The position numbers and the translations under genes are program-made. A stretch of 64,000 nucleotides of DNA, taken from Pseudomonas syringae (lineage in GTDB: Bacteria; Pseudomonadota; Gammaproteobacteria; Pseudomonadales; Pseudomonadaceae). This document shows positions 29,039 through 36,991 of this stretch, piece after piece. The first letter of the stretch is position 1. Each line of letters begins with the position of its first letter. The DNA is taken from positions 149,535 through 213,534 of the forward strand of contig NZ_LGSI01000056.1 in the NCBI RefSeq assembly GCF_001698815.1, given 5' to 3'. The notes under the pieces are model-generated. The model was not told where the DNA came from. It searched no databases and worked only from the letters and a program-made list of their open reading frames with translations.

Positions 29039-29512
29039 TCAGGCGTTATTCAGCGCCTGCGCCTTCTCAAGCACCGCCGCCACATGGCCGGGCACCTTCA
29101 CGCCGCGCCATTCGTGACGCAGCAGGCCATCCTTGTCGATGAGAAAAGTGCTGCGATCGACGCCAAGGTATTCCTTGCCGTACAGCTTCTTCAGCTTGAT
29201 CACGTCGAACAGCTGGCAAAGGGCTTCATCCTTGTCCGAAATCAGTTCGAACGGGAACGATTGCTTGGCCTTGAAGTTCTCGTGAGTCTTCAGGCTGTCG
29301 CGGGAGACGCCGAAGATGACCGTATTGGCCGCCTCGAAGGGCGCGACATGATCACGGAAGTCCTGGCCTTCGGTGGTGCAACCCGGCGTGTTGTCCTTGG
29401 GGTAGAAATAAACAACGACCTGCTGGCCCTTGAGCGCGGACAAGCTGACCGCTTGCCCGCTGGTGGCCTGGGCCTGAAAGTCGGCGACGGGTTGATCTAC
29501 TGCTACGGCCAT
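29039..29512 (-). CDS. bcp: Thioredoxin-dependent peroxiredoxin Bcp
   Basis: Cytoplasmic thiol peroxidase reducing H2O2 and organic peroxides. The 157-aa protein has the peroxidatic Cys45 in TPGCTTE with the active-site Pro and Thr of the family. The E. coli resolving cysteine five residues later is replaced by Gln50; the only other cysteine is Cys99, which may resolve the sulfenate as in other BCP subtypes, or a 1-Cys mechanism may operate. It starts 9 bp after the gcvR-like stop, so the two form an operon. Confidence 0.93.
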   Translation of the reverse strand: MAVAVDQPVADFQAQATSGQAVSLSALKGQQVVVYFYPKDNTPGCTTEGQDFRDHVAPFEAANTVIFGVSRDSLKTHENFKAKQSFPFELISDKDEALCQLFDVIKLKKLYGKEYLGVDRSTFLIDKDGLLRHEWRGVKVPGHVAAVLEKAQALNNA

Positions 29513-29521
29513 GAAACTTCC

Positions 29522-30085
29522 TTACATTGGGGCTTGTGGGCGCCACGGTTCGATCAGCGCATCGAGGTTCAACGCATCGGCGAAATCAAGGAATTGATCG
29601 CGCAGCCAGCTGATCTGAATGCCGGCGGGCAGGGTCACGGTAAACGTCGCATTGAGCATGGTGCCGCCAGTTTGCGGCGCCAGGTAGGTGTCGCAGATCA
29701 GGTTTTCCAGCTCGACGTTGTGGTCCATGAAAAACTGGCACAGCTCATTGATGATGTCCGGGCGATACGCAGAACTGACGTAAGCCACGTAAGGCAGCGC
29801 CTCAGGACGACTTTCGAGGGTGGCGCTGCGCACGACGCTGGTCGTGAAGGCGTGCTTCTTCGACAGGCCGGGCAGGCCGGTCTCCATACGAGCCAAGGCG
29901 TCCCAGCTACCGGAAATCTGCAGCACCAGCGCACTGTATTCACCGTGCCGGGTCAGGCGTGAGCTGACCACCGAGCAACGGTTTTCATGACTGGCGCGGC
30001 ACAGAACGTTGGTCAGCTCCATGGGGTTTGCGCCAAGGGCACTGATGACAAGGAATTGTTCGCGAACTGTGGGGGTGGACGACAT
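29522..30085 (-). CDS. Glycine-cleavage repressor-like ACT protein
   Basis: A 187-aa protein with two ACT domains (about residues 8-85 and 95-175), resembling GcvR, the accessory antagonist of GcvA in E. coli. The first begins REQFLVISALGANPMELTNVLCRA, the second LPYVAYVSSAYRPDIINELCQFF. No DNA-binding domain is present, so it presumably acts by protein contact on binding an amino acid. Divergent from dapA and upstream of bcp, the same order as in P. aeruginosa. Confidence 0.85.
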   Translation of the reverse strand: MSSTPTVREQFLVISALGANPMELTNVLCRASHENRCSVVSSRLTRHGEYSALVLQISGSWDALARMETGLPGLSKKHAFTTSVVRSATLESRPEALPYVAYVSSAYRPDIINELCQFFMDHNVELENLICDTYLAPQTGGTMLNATFTVTLPAGIQISWLRDQFLDFADALNLDALIEPWRPQAPM

Positions 30086-30408
30086 GCAGCATTCCTAGAC
30101 GATGAGCGGTCGGTACATTTTGGCTTGCTGGACCCTTTCATTGATCGACAGCGCCGGACATCAACCATAACCCCGACGGGGTGCGTCTGCATAATGAAGA
30201 CGTAGCAGGCCGCAACAGCGCTGGAGCAGGGGTTCTGACGATTAAATCGATCAAAAGAGCGAGGCAAGCAGGTGACCAGTACCGATCAAAGAACGAAGGG
30301 TAGCGAAAACCATCGCTCAGGGGAATGCTCACAGTACGGTACTTCGCTTGTGCAAGGCTGATAGCGCCAGTACCATTACCGCTCTCTTTTTCCGGCAGGA
30401 GCGGTTGC
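30086..30408. other. Divergent region between the gcvR-like gene and dapA
   Basis: About 320 bp that must carry promoters in both directions. I saw no clear -35/-10 pair, riboswitch (no lysine riboswitch motifs) or small gene. Confidence 0.4.
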
Positions 30409-31287
30409 ATGATTGCGGGCAGTATGGTGGCACTGGTCACACCCATGGATGCACAGGGACGTCTGGACTGGGACAGCCTGAGCAAACTGGTGGACTTCCA
30501 CCTGCAAGAGGGCACCAACGCCATTGTTGCCGTTGGCACCACAGGTGAATCGGCCACGCTCGATGTGAATGAACACATCGAGGTGATCCGTCGCGTGGTT
30601 GCCCAGGTTGCAGGGCGTATTCCTGTCATCGCTGGCACTGGCGCCAATTCGACGCGCGAAGCGATCGAACTGACGACCAATGCCAAGAACGCCGGCGCAG
30701 ACGCCTGCCTTCTGGTGACTCCTTACTACAACAAGCCGACTCAGGAAGGCCTGTACCAGCATTTCCGGACTATCGCCGAAGCCGTCGATATTCCGCAGAT
30801 CCTGTACAACGTGCCTGGCCGAACGGCTTGCGACATGCTGGCCGAGACGGTCATTCGTCTGTCCACCGTGCCGAACATCATCGCCATCAAGGAAGCCACG
30901 GGCGACCTGCAGCGCGCCAAGGACATCCTGGCTGGCGTGAGCAGCGACTTCCTGGTGTATTCCGGCGATGACGCGACTGCCGTCGAACTGATGCTGCTGG
31001 GCGGCAAGGGCAATATTTCCGTGACGGCCAACGTGGCGCCACGGGCCATGAGCGATCTGTGTGCCGCAGCGATGCGTGGCGATGCAGTTACGGCTCGTGC
31101 GATTCATGAAAAACTCATGCCGCTCAACAAGACCCTGTTTATCGAATCCAATCCTATCCCCGTGAAATGGGCCTTGCATGAAATGGGTTTGATGCCGGAC
31201 GGTATCCGTCTGCCGCTCACCTGGCTCAGCCAAGCCTGTCACGAACCGCTGCGTCAGGCCCTGCGCCAGTCCGGCGTCCTGGTTTAA
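30409..31287 (+). CDS. dapA: 4-hydroxy-tetrahydrodipicolinate synthase
   Basis: Condenses pyruvate with aspartate semialdehyde in lysine and meso-diaminopimelate synthesis. The start at 30409 has GCAGGAG upstream and gives the standard 292 aa. Key residues: the Schiff-base Lys161 (IKEATGD), Tyr133 and Arg138 (YNVPGRT), Thr44-Thr45 (GTTGE) and Tyr107 of the neighbouring subunit. bamC follows at 17 bp, and purC lies further along the run: dapA-bamC-MBL-purC. Confidence 0.97.
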   Translation: MIAGSMVALVTPMDAQGRLDWDSLSKLVDFHLQEGTNAIVAVGTTGESATLDVNEHIEVIRRVVAQVAGRIPVIAGTGANSTREAIELTTNAKNAGADACLLVTPYYNKPTQEGLYQHFRTIAEAVDIPQILYNVPGRTACDMLAETVIRLSTVPNIIAIKEATGDLQRAKDILAGVSSDFLVYSGDDATAVELMLLGGKGNISVTANVAPRAMSDLCAAAMRGDAVTARAIHEKLMPLNKTLFIESNPIPVKWALHEMGLMPDGIRLPLTWLSQACHEPLRQALRQSGVLV

Positions 31288-31304
31288 TGAGGAAGCACTA
31301 CGCA

Positions 31305-32423
31305 ATGAAGCGATTGGCCGGACTTTCCGCACTAGCCTTGATTATCTCCAGTACCAGTGGCTGCGGTTGGCTATGGGGTGAAGATGGTTACTTCCGCGAT
31401 CGCGGCAGTGATTACCTGGAAGCGACCCAGACAGCACCGATGCAGCTGCCTGCCGGCGTTTCGGAAACCAAACGTCTGGACCCGCTGCTGCCGATTCCGC
31501 GCAACGTCACTGATGACGCGCAGAAAGGCGGCGAATTCGTGGTTCCTCGTCCGCAGCCGCTGTCCGTAACTGCCGATGCCAGCGACTTCAGCCTGCAAAA
31601 AAGCGGCGATGCTCGCTGGGTGCTTGCCCAGCGTGCGCCCGCCGAAGTCTGGCCAGTGGCGCATCAGTATTTCGAAGATAACGGCTTCCGTATTGCTGAA
31701 GACCGTCCGCAGACCGGCGAATTCAGCACCACCTGGCAGCGTCTGGACGAGCTTTCCGCGTCCGTCGCCAAGCGTCTGAGCGCCACCGGCACTGCTGCTG
31801 ATGCAGAAACCCGCGTGCGGGTTCGTATCGAACCGGGCGTACAGCGCAACACCAGTGAAATCTACGTCGTGAGCATCCAGCGTCCAGCTGGCAGCACCGC
31901 CGAAGTCGATTTCCCGACGCGCACCACCAATCTGGGCCTCGATTCGGCGCTGACCGACGACATGCTGGCCACGCTGAGCCGTAGCGCAGAACAAGGCGGT
32001 TCGGTATCGCTGGTCGCAGCACGCGACTACGACACCCCAAGCCGAGTAGCACTGACCGAAGACGGCAGCGGCAACCCGGTTCTGAACGTAGGTTCGGATC
32101 TGGATCGCGCGTGGTCCAGCGTGGGTCGTGCATTGAATCAGGGTGAGTGGCGCGTTGAAGACATCAACCGCAGCCTGGGCCTTTACTACATCAACCTTGC
32201 CGAGAAAGCCAAGACACCTGAAAACGAGCCCGGCTTCTTCGGTCGTCTTTTCGGTAGCAAGGAAAGCAAGGAAGAGATCGATGCCCGCGCCGAGCGCTAT
32301 CAGGTTCGCCTGAGCAAGGTGGGCGACAGCGTGCAGGTAACCGTCGAGAAGAACATCAACACCGTCGCGCCGGCAGACATTGCCCGTCGTGTACTGGGTG
32401 TCATTCAAGACAACCTGGGTTAA
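31305..32423 (+). CDS. bamC: Outer membrane assembly factor BamC
   Basis: Lipoprotein of the BAM complex that inserts beta-barrels. From the ATG at 31305 (GAGGAAG upstream) the 372-aa protein has a lipobox ending SGC (Cys20), an unstructured conserved N-terminal stretch (about 25-90) that binds BamD, and two helix-grip domains (about 95-210 and 250-365). An ATG at 31287, overlapping the dapA stop, is less likely because it lacks a ribosome binding site. The dapA-bamC linkage is conserved from E. coli to Pseudomonas. Confidence 0.94.
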   Translation: MKRLAGLSALALIISSTSGCGWLWGEDGYFRDRGSDYLEATQTAPMQLPAGVSETKRLDPLLPIPRNVTDDAQKGGEFVVPRPQPLSVTADASDFSLQKSGDARWVLAQRAPAEVWPVAHQYFEDNGFRIAEDRPQTGEFSTTWQRLDELSASVAKRLSATGTAADAETRVRVRIEPGVQRNTSEIYVVSIQRPAGSTAEVDFPTRTTNLGLDSALTDDMLATLSRSAEQGGSVSLVAARDYDTPSRVALTEDGSGNPVLNVGSDLDRAWSSVGRALNQGEWRVEDINRSLGLYYINLAEKAKTPENEPGFFGRLFGSKESKEEIDARAERYQVRLSKVGDSVQVTVEKNINTVAPADIARRVLGVIQDNLG

Positions 32424-33182
32424 GTGCGTTTCGCAGTATTAGGCAGCGGCAGCCGAGGGAACGGCACGCTGGTCGCAAGCAATGACACGTATGTGCTGGT
32501 CGATTGCGGTTTCTCATTGCGAGAAACCGAGCGGCGCCTGGCTCGACTCGGGATCAGTGCCCATCAGTTGAGCGCGATTCTGGTAACCCACGAACATGCC
32601 GATCATGTGCATGGCGTGGGTTTGCTGTCTCGGCGCTACAATCTGCCGGTCTACCTGAGCAGTGGCACGTCGCGCGGGATGCGCAAACCGATCGAGGCTG
32701 CCGGGTTCCTCGTGGGTGGTCAGGCTTTGCAGTTGGGGAGCTTGAACATCGATGTGGTGTCCGTGGCCCACGATGCGCTGGAACCGACGCAGTTCGTCTT
32801 CAATGACGGCCAGCGTCGATTCGGCTTGCTGACCGATCTTGGCTCGTACTGTCCGTCAGTGCTGCAAAGCTACCAGGGCCTGGACGCGTTGATGATCGAG
32901 GCCAACCACTGCCGGGACATGCTTGCCCGTGGTCACTATCCGTACTTCCTGAAGCAGCGGGTCGGTGGCGACGAAGGACATTTGAACAACCATCAGGCCG
33001 CAAACCTGGTGAATGAACTGGGATGGCAAGACCTGCAGCATCTGGTCCTGGCCCATCTGAGCAGCAAGAACAATCTGCCGCATCTGGCCCGGCAATGTTT
33101 CGTCGACACCCTCGGGTGCGATCCGGACTGGCTACAATTGGCCGATCAAGATTCAGGGCTCGACTGGCGACATATCGCCTAG
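32424..33182 (+). CDS. MBL-fold metallo-hydrolase (YycJ/WalJ-like)
   Basis: A 252-aa metallo-beta-lactamase-fold protein. It begins directly after the bamC stop with GTG (TAAGTG). The metal motif HEHADH is at about residues 57-62, with the later conserved aspartate in LLTDLG and a histidine in LVLAHLS. The N-terminal AVLGSGSRGN is typical of the YycJ/WalJ group, some of which are DNA 5' exonucleases; a nuclease function here is inference. Confidence 0.88.
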   Translation: MRFAVLGSGSRGNGTLVASNDTYVLVDCGFSLRETERRLARLGISAHQLSAILVTHEHADHVHGVGLLSRRYNLPVYLSSGTSRGMRKPIEAAGFLVGGQALQLGSLNIDVVSVAHDALEPTQFVFNDGQRRFGLLTDLGSYCPSVLQSYQGLDALMIEANHCRDMLARGHYPYFLKQRVGGDEGHLNNHQAANLVNELGWQDLQHLVLAHLSSKNNLPHLARQCFVDTLGCDPDWLQLADQDSGLDWRHIA

Positions 33183-33210
33183 CCCAACTACTTAGCAAGC
33201 GGAGCCCATC

Positions 33211-33921
33211 ATGGAAAAACGTGAAGAACTCTACCGCGGCAAAGCCAAATCGGTGTACACCACCGACGACGCTGACCGCTTGATCCTGCTGTTTCGCAAC
33301 GACACTTCGGCGTTCGACGGCAAGCGCATCGAACAGCTGGACCGCAAAGGCATGGTGAACAACAAGTTCAACGCCTTCATCATGCAGAAGCTCGAAGAAG
33401 CGGGCGTTCCGACCCAGTTCGACAAGCTGCTGGGCGACAATGAATGCCTGGTCAAGAAACTCGACATGATCCCGGTCGAATGCGTCGTGCGTAACTACGC
33501 CGCTGGCAGCCTGGTCAAACGCCTGGGTATCGAAGAGGGCACCAAGCTCAATCCGTACACCTTCGAACTGTTCCTGAAGAACGACGCCATGGGCGACCCG
33601 TTCATCAACGAATCCCACGTCGTGGCGTTCGGCTGGGGCACCGCCGAGCAACTGGTTCGTATGAAAGAACTGTCGCTCAAGGTCAACGAAGTTCTGAACA
33701 AGCTGTTCGACGACGCTGGCCTGCTGCTGGTGGACTTCAAGCTCGAATTCGGCGTATTCCACGGCGAAATCGTCCTGGGCGACGAATTCAGCCCTGACGG
33801 CTGCCGCCTATGGGACAAGGAAACCCGCAAAAAGATGGACAAGGACCGCTTCCGCCAGGGCCTCGGTGACGTTATCGAAGCCTACGAAGAAGTCGCCAAC
33901 CGTCTGGGCGTTCCGCTTTAA
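33211..33921 (+). CDS. purC: SAICAR synthetase
   Basis: Phosphoribosylaminoimidazole-succinocarboxamide synthase, the ATP-dependent step joining aspartate to CAIR in purine synthesis. The 236-aa protein shows the family signatures [13 protein letters not shown] at the N-terminus, [15 protein letters not shown] (PV-E-V-R motif, about residues 90-105) and LVDFKLEFG. Typical length; last gene before tRNA-Ser. Confidence 0.97.
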   Translation: MEKREELYRGKAKSVYTTDDADRLILLFRNDTSAFDGKRIEQLDRKGMVNNKFNAFIMQKLEEAGVPTQFDKLLGDNECLVKKLDMIPVECVVRNYAAGSLVKRLGIEEGTKLNPYTFELFLKNDAMGDPFINESHVVAFGWGTAEQLVRMKELSLKVNEVLNKLFDDAGLLLVDFKLEFGVFHGEIVLGDEFSPDGCRLWDKETRKKMDKDRFRQGLGDVIEAYEEVANRLGVPL

Positions 33922-33972
33922 CCCGAAAAAACGTGCAAGCGCTTGATAGCACAAAATAAATTAGCAAAAAGG

Positions 33973-34001
33973 TTCGCCTTCTGCGTTTGAGCTGTTATGA
34001 T
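33973..34001 (+). promoter_or_regulatory. Likely promoter of tRNA-Ser
   Basis: TATGAT (33996-34001) lies 10 bp before the tRNA, followed by a GC-rich stretch (GCGCGCC) typical of stringently controlled stable-RNA promoters. The -35 (TTCGCC, 17 bp upstream) is poor. Confidence 0.5.
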
Positions 34002-34011
34002 GCGCGCCGTT

Positions 34012-34101
34012 GGAGAGATGCCAGAGTGGCCGAATGGGACGGATTCGAAATCCGTTGTACTGGCGACAGTACCTAGGGTTCAAATCCCTATCTCTCCGCC
34101 A
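34012..34101 (+). tRNA. tRNA-Ser (CGA)
   Basis: A 90-nt class II tRNA: acceptor GGAGAGA/TCTCTCC, long variable arm, anticodon CGA in GGATTCGAAATCC, encoded CCA. It reads UCG. Immediately downstream lies the toxin-antitoxin region, consistent with tRNA genes serving as insertion points. Confidence 0.97.
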
Positions 34102-34109
34102 TACAAATG

Positions 34110-34142
34110 AAAGCCCCAGAAGTTATGCTTCTGGGGCTTTTG
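34110..34142 (+). terminator. Terminator of tRNA-Ser
   Basis: A 13-bp perfect stem (AAAGCCCCAGAAG/CTTCTGGGGCTTT) with a short T-run, 8 bp after the CCA end. Confidence 0.9.
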
Positions 34143-34213
34143 CATTTGGGAAAAATTTGGGGAATGGTGATTGGCTTCTCAACCTTCCTGCAGTATTCGC
34201 AACCGGGCTCCGG

Positions 34214-34507
34214 TTACAAATGACTGGTTGTCCTGGCATGCAACTCTATGCCCATCGCACGCATTACTTTGATTATGGTGTCAAATCGTGGCTTCGCACC
34301 CGGAGCCAGCGCCTTGTACAGGCTGGCTCGGCCCAGGCCCGAATCCTTGGCAATTTGTGCCATTCCACGGGCTTTGGCTACATGCCCAACAGCTCGGATC
34401 AGTTCGTCGGTGTCGCCGTCAGCAAGGACTTGGGTAAGGTACTCGTTGATTGCCTCGTCGCTATCGAGGATTGCCGTCATATCAAACGGCACCAGAGTGG
34501 TGGTCAT
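34214..34507 (-). CDS. Antitoxin of type II module 1 (HTH addiction antidote)
   Basis: A 97-aa Cro/CI-like helix-turn-helix protein of the 'putative addiction module antidote' family. The HTH spans about residues 48-85 (MAQIAKDSGLGRASLYKALAPGAKPRFDT). The start is the ATG at 34507, with a strong AGGAGG 7 bp upstream located inside the toxin's last codons. It should neutralise the toxin encoded just before it and repress the operon. The C-terminal part is closely similar to the antitoxin at 36044-36325. Confidence 0.88.
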   Translation of the reverse strand: MTTTLVPFDMTAILDSDEAINEYLTQVLADGDTDELIRAVGHVAKARGMAQIAKDSGLGRASLYKALAPGAKPRFDTIIKVMRAMGIELHARTTSHL

Positions 34508-34509
34508 GA

Positions 34510-34800
34510 TCAAACCTCCTTAGCCACTGTTTTCGCCTGCTTGATGTCAGCAGGCTGAGTTGATTTATCGCCGCCGACCAGCAGAACGATAATAGTCCTG
34601 TTCCTTGTGGTGAAATAGATTCTGTAGCCAGCGCCAACAGCTACCCGCATCTCGGATACTCCTTCGCCTACAGACTTCACATCGCCTAGATTGCCTGCAG
34701 ACGCGCGTTCGATTCGGCGTGCAATGGCGATTTTTGCCTGGATGTCTCGCAATGTCGCGTGCCATTGAGCAAAAATGCTTGTTTGCCGAATCGTGTACAT
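34510..34800 (-). CDS. RelE/ParE-superfamily toxin of module 1 (HigB-like)
   Basis: A 96-aa basic protein of the 'addiction module killer' family. The start MYTIRQTSIFAQWH (34800) matches the family N-terminus. Recognisable blocks are AIARRIERASAGNLGD, the MRVAVGAGYRIYF strand, and IIVLLVGGDKSTQPADIKQA at the C-terminus. Expected to be an mRNA endoribonuclease acting on or near ribosomes. The toxin gene precedes the antitoxin (higBA-like order) with a 2-bp gap. The frame is open upstream to 34860 without family similarity. Confidence 0.85.
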   Translation of the reverse strand: MYTIRQTSIFAQWHATLRDIQAKIAIARRIERASAGNLGDVKSVGEGVSEMRVAVGAGYRIYFTTRNRTIIVLLVGGDKSTQPADIKQAKTVAKEV

Positions 34801-35098
34801 ATAAGGGTAGTGTATCCAAATGAAGACAGTTTGTGTGCAGCGGTTTGTCTGATTGTCCAAGACAGTTGAATCATGATCGTTCAGTCACAACCGCCGTTTA
34901 CGCGACAAATTGCGCCGTGCATGACGAGGAGGCTTTGGGGTAGCTTAATTGACACCTGACAGCGCACGAGGTGAATATCTATCGCAGACGCCAAATGGAA
35001 TTGGCTGATAATGACTTCGAGCCCGCGCAACAGGCTCGCATTCAGGGCACAGGCGGAATGGCAGCTGCCCGCTCAAGAAACCAGGGCAGGAAATCACG
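34801..35098. other. Intergenic region upstream of toxin module 1
   Basis: About 300 bp between the divergent toxin gene and the small heptad-repeat gene. The 34801-34870 part should hold the autoregulated TA promoter. No repeat, att-like copy of the tRNA-Ser end or further gene was found. Confidence 0.35.
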
Positions 35099-35326
35099 AT
35101 GACAAACGCCGAGCTCGAAAAAATTCAAATCGAGATCACCAAACTGGCAGCCGAAACCCGCAAGCTGGTTGCCGAGGCTGGCAAGCTTAGCGCCGAGTCA
35201 GGCAAGCTCTATGCCGAGGCCGGAAAGATGACTCGCGAAACATTCTGGTATCCCGTGGCAATCGCCAGCGGCATGATTGCTGCGACGGTCGCCGTGACCA
35301 CACTGGTCATCAAATTACTTAACTAA
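35099..35326 (+). CDS. Small heptad-repeat protein with C-terminal membrane helix
   Basis: 75 aa, preceded by AGGAA. Residues about 14-48 are five successive heptads of the pattern K-[LM]-x-A-E-x-x (KLAAETR, KLVAEAG, KLSAESG, KLYAEAG, KMTRETF), giving a near-perfect amphipathic coiled coil. A WYP motif and one transmembrane helix (about 51-72) follow. The design suggests a membrane-tethered oligomer facing the cytoplasm or periplasm. I recall similar small proteins in other bacteria but know no function. It sits between the two toxin-antitoxin modules. Confidence 0.75.
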   Translation: MTNAELEKIQIEITKLAAETRKLVAEAGKLSAESGKLYAEAGKMTRETFWYPVAIASGMIAATVAVTTLVIKLLN

Positions 35327-35355
35327 CCCCCCGACAACCCCGCAGCTTTCCCGTT

Positions 35356-36006
35356 TCAGTCTCGTATCAATCCAAGACCTTGCGCGTTAAGCACTGCCTT
35401 CAGCCCTTCATAATTCGCCAGCGTCGCATGTGCCGTCGTGATCGCCTGCTCGTGCGTCGCAGTAATCACTACCACACTAGCGCCTGCCGCTTCTGCTGCA
35501 GCAATCCCGGCTGGCGCGTCTTCGAAGACCAGACAATCCTTGATATCGACGCCCAGCCGTTTGGCGGCGAGGAGGAAGCAATCCGGCGCGGGTTTGCCTT
35601 GGCTGACGTCTTCGGCAGTGATCAGGTTGACGGGCAGTTCCAGGCCTGCGGCTTTCAGGCGTGCTTCGGCCAGGGCGCGTGGAGCAGAGGTGACGATGGC
35701 CCAGCGTTCCGCAGGCAGCGAAGCGAGGAAGCTGGCAGCGCCAGCAACGGATACGACACCTTCCACGTCCTCGATTTCGGCTTGGGATATGCCCTCAGCC
35801 TCAGTGATCGGGTCGAGTCCCGGCAGGTTCAGGCGGCGGATGGTGTCGACGCTGCGCACGCCATGAATGGTCGGCAAGAAGGCTGCGACGTCCAGATCGT
35901 GCCGCTGCGCCCAAATCGTCCAGACCCGCTCGGCTGCGATGATCGAGTTGAGGAGGGTGCCGTCCATGTCGAACAGGAAAGCTGAAAAGCGTTTTTGGTC
36001 AAGCAT
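35356..36006 (-). CDS. HAD-superfamily sugar phosphatase-like hydrolase
   Basis: A 216-aa HAD subfamily IA phosphatase. Motif I is DMDGTLLNS with nucleophile Asp13 and acid/base Asp15. Motif II is VTSAPRAL, the Lys is in GKPAPD, and the motif IV acids are in VFEDAPAGI. The cap domain after motif I is helical (C1). It resembles YfbT/YniC-type sugar-phosphate phosphatases, but the substrate cannot be read from sequence. It lies 37 bp upstream of antitoxin 2's stop in the same direction. Confidence 0.88.
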   Translation of the reverse strand: MLDQKRFSAFLFDMDGTLLNSIIAAERVWTIWAQRHDLDVAAFLPTIHGVRSVDTIRRLNLPGLDPITEAEGISQAEIEDVEGVVSVAGAASFLASLPAERWAIVTSAPRALAEARLKAAGLELPVNLITAEDVSQGKPAPDCFLLAAKRLGVDIKDCLVFEDAPAGIAAAEAAGASVVVITATHEQAITTAHATLANYEGLKAVLNAQGLGLIRD

Positions 36007-36043
36007 GTACTACCTCACGGTGATAGTGGTTGTGCGGGGACGT

Positions 36044-36325
36044 CTAAGGCCGTTGAGCGATCAACTTGATTCCCAGCGCGTTGAGCACCTTTAACACTGT
36101 GTCATAGCGGGGTTTGGCACCTGGGGCCAGGGCTTTGTACAAGCTCTCCCGACCCAGGCCGGTTTCGCGCGCCAATCGGCTCATTCCATGTGCTTTAGCC
36201 GCCTCGGTCAAGGCCCGCAGGAATACATCGGGGTTTTCATCCTCAAGTGCCGCAGTCAGAAACTCGTGAATGGTTTCTTCATCACTTAGGTAAGTAGACG
36301 CCTGGAATGGGGTTAGTTGGCTCAT
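36044..36325 (-). CDS. Antitoxin of type II module 2 (HTH addiction antidote)
   Basis: A 93-aa HTH antidote, paralogous to the one at 34214-34507: both share GLGR-x-SLYKALAPGAKPR and the following DT-x-x-KV-x-x-A-x-GI-x-L segment, while the N-termini differ (toxin-binding specificity). The start is the ATG at 36325, two bases after the toxin stop. Presumed DNA-binding autorepressor and toxin neutraliser. Confidence 0.87.
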   Translation of the reverse strand: MSQLTPFQASTYLSDEETIHEFLTAALEDENPDVFLRALTEAAKAHGMSRLARETGLGRESLYKALAPGAKPRYDTVLKVLNALGIKLIAQRP

Positions 36326-36327
36326 TG

Positions 36328-36660
36328 CTATAGCTCTCGCTCGATTGTGTTCAAAATCTGTCTGGCATGTTTTATGTCGCGCCATTGCGAGGATTTGTCC
36401 CCGCCGCACAGCAGCAGATAAACCGTTGCGTCCCGGCGCGAGTAATACACTCGATAGCCTGGCCCGGTATGGATCCTCATTTCATTGACGCGATCACCGA
36501 CCATCTGCGTATCACCGAAATTCCCCATTTCGGCAGCAACCAGTCGCGCCGCAATCCGCGCTTTTGCTTTAGGGTCCTTCAGATTGCTCATCCATGAGTT
36601 GAACTCTGCCGTGACAAGGAGTGAATATCGGGCCTGAGAAGTGTATTCCTTCGGATACAT
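36328..36660 (-). CDS. RelE/ParE-superfamily toxin of module 2
   Basis: A 110-aa toxin of the same killer family as the protein at 34510-34800. Shared blocks are AARLVAAEMGNFGD, EMRIHTGPGYRVYYSRRD and YLLLCGGDKSSQWRDIKHAR. ATG at 36660 is used (an upstream TTG adds three residues). About 14 residues precede the usual family start, so the true start may be internal. Toxin-before-antitoxin order with a 2-bp gap, identical to module 1. Confidence 0.84.
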   Translation of the reverse strand: MYPKEYTSQARYSLLVTAEFNSWMSNLKDPKAKARIAARLVAAEMGNFGDTQMVGDRVNEMRIHTGPGYRVYYSRRDATVYLLLCGGDKSSQWRDIKHARQILNTIEREL

Positions 36661-36991
36661 AATCGACAATGTCTTCTGGTCTGAAAGGTCCTGATCATTC
36701 CAGCTTCAAACGGCGGGCTTCGCCAATCTCGCGTATTTGCAAAATAATTCAGGGCTGCGGCTGGCGGTCGTGTGCTGCTCGGCGAAGATACTTCGCATTT
36801 CTTTGCCATCCTTTAGCCATGTAGTAGCGGCGAAATGTCGCAACACGACTTGGCGCGAGTAAGATATGCACCTTGATTTCACTGCCCCGATTTTTCGTGG
36901 CTGGCCCTGATGCGCTCTTGAAGAGATTCCAGCGGCCAGCCACGGCGGTACGAACCGAACACGAGTAGACGAGAAAAGGCGATAACTGAAA
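36661..36991. other. Intergenic region upstream of maeA
   Basis: About 330 bp between divergent toxin 2 and maeA. It holds a palindrome GCGAAGATACTTCGC (36782-36796) that might be an operator. Open frames on the minus strand (up to 97 codons) show no recognisable domain or ribosome binding site. Confidence 0.4.

Noticed and set aside
34102-35098. Possible att site from tRNA-Ser integration of the TA region
   Set aside because: I found no repeat of the tRNA-Ser 3' end within the window, so no insertion boundary can be supported.
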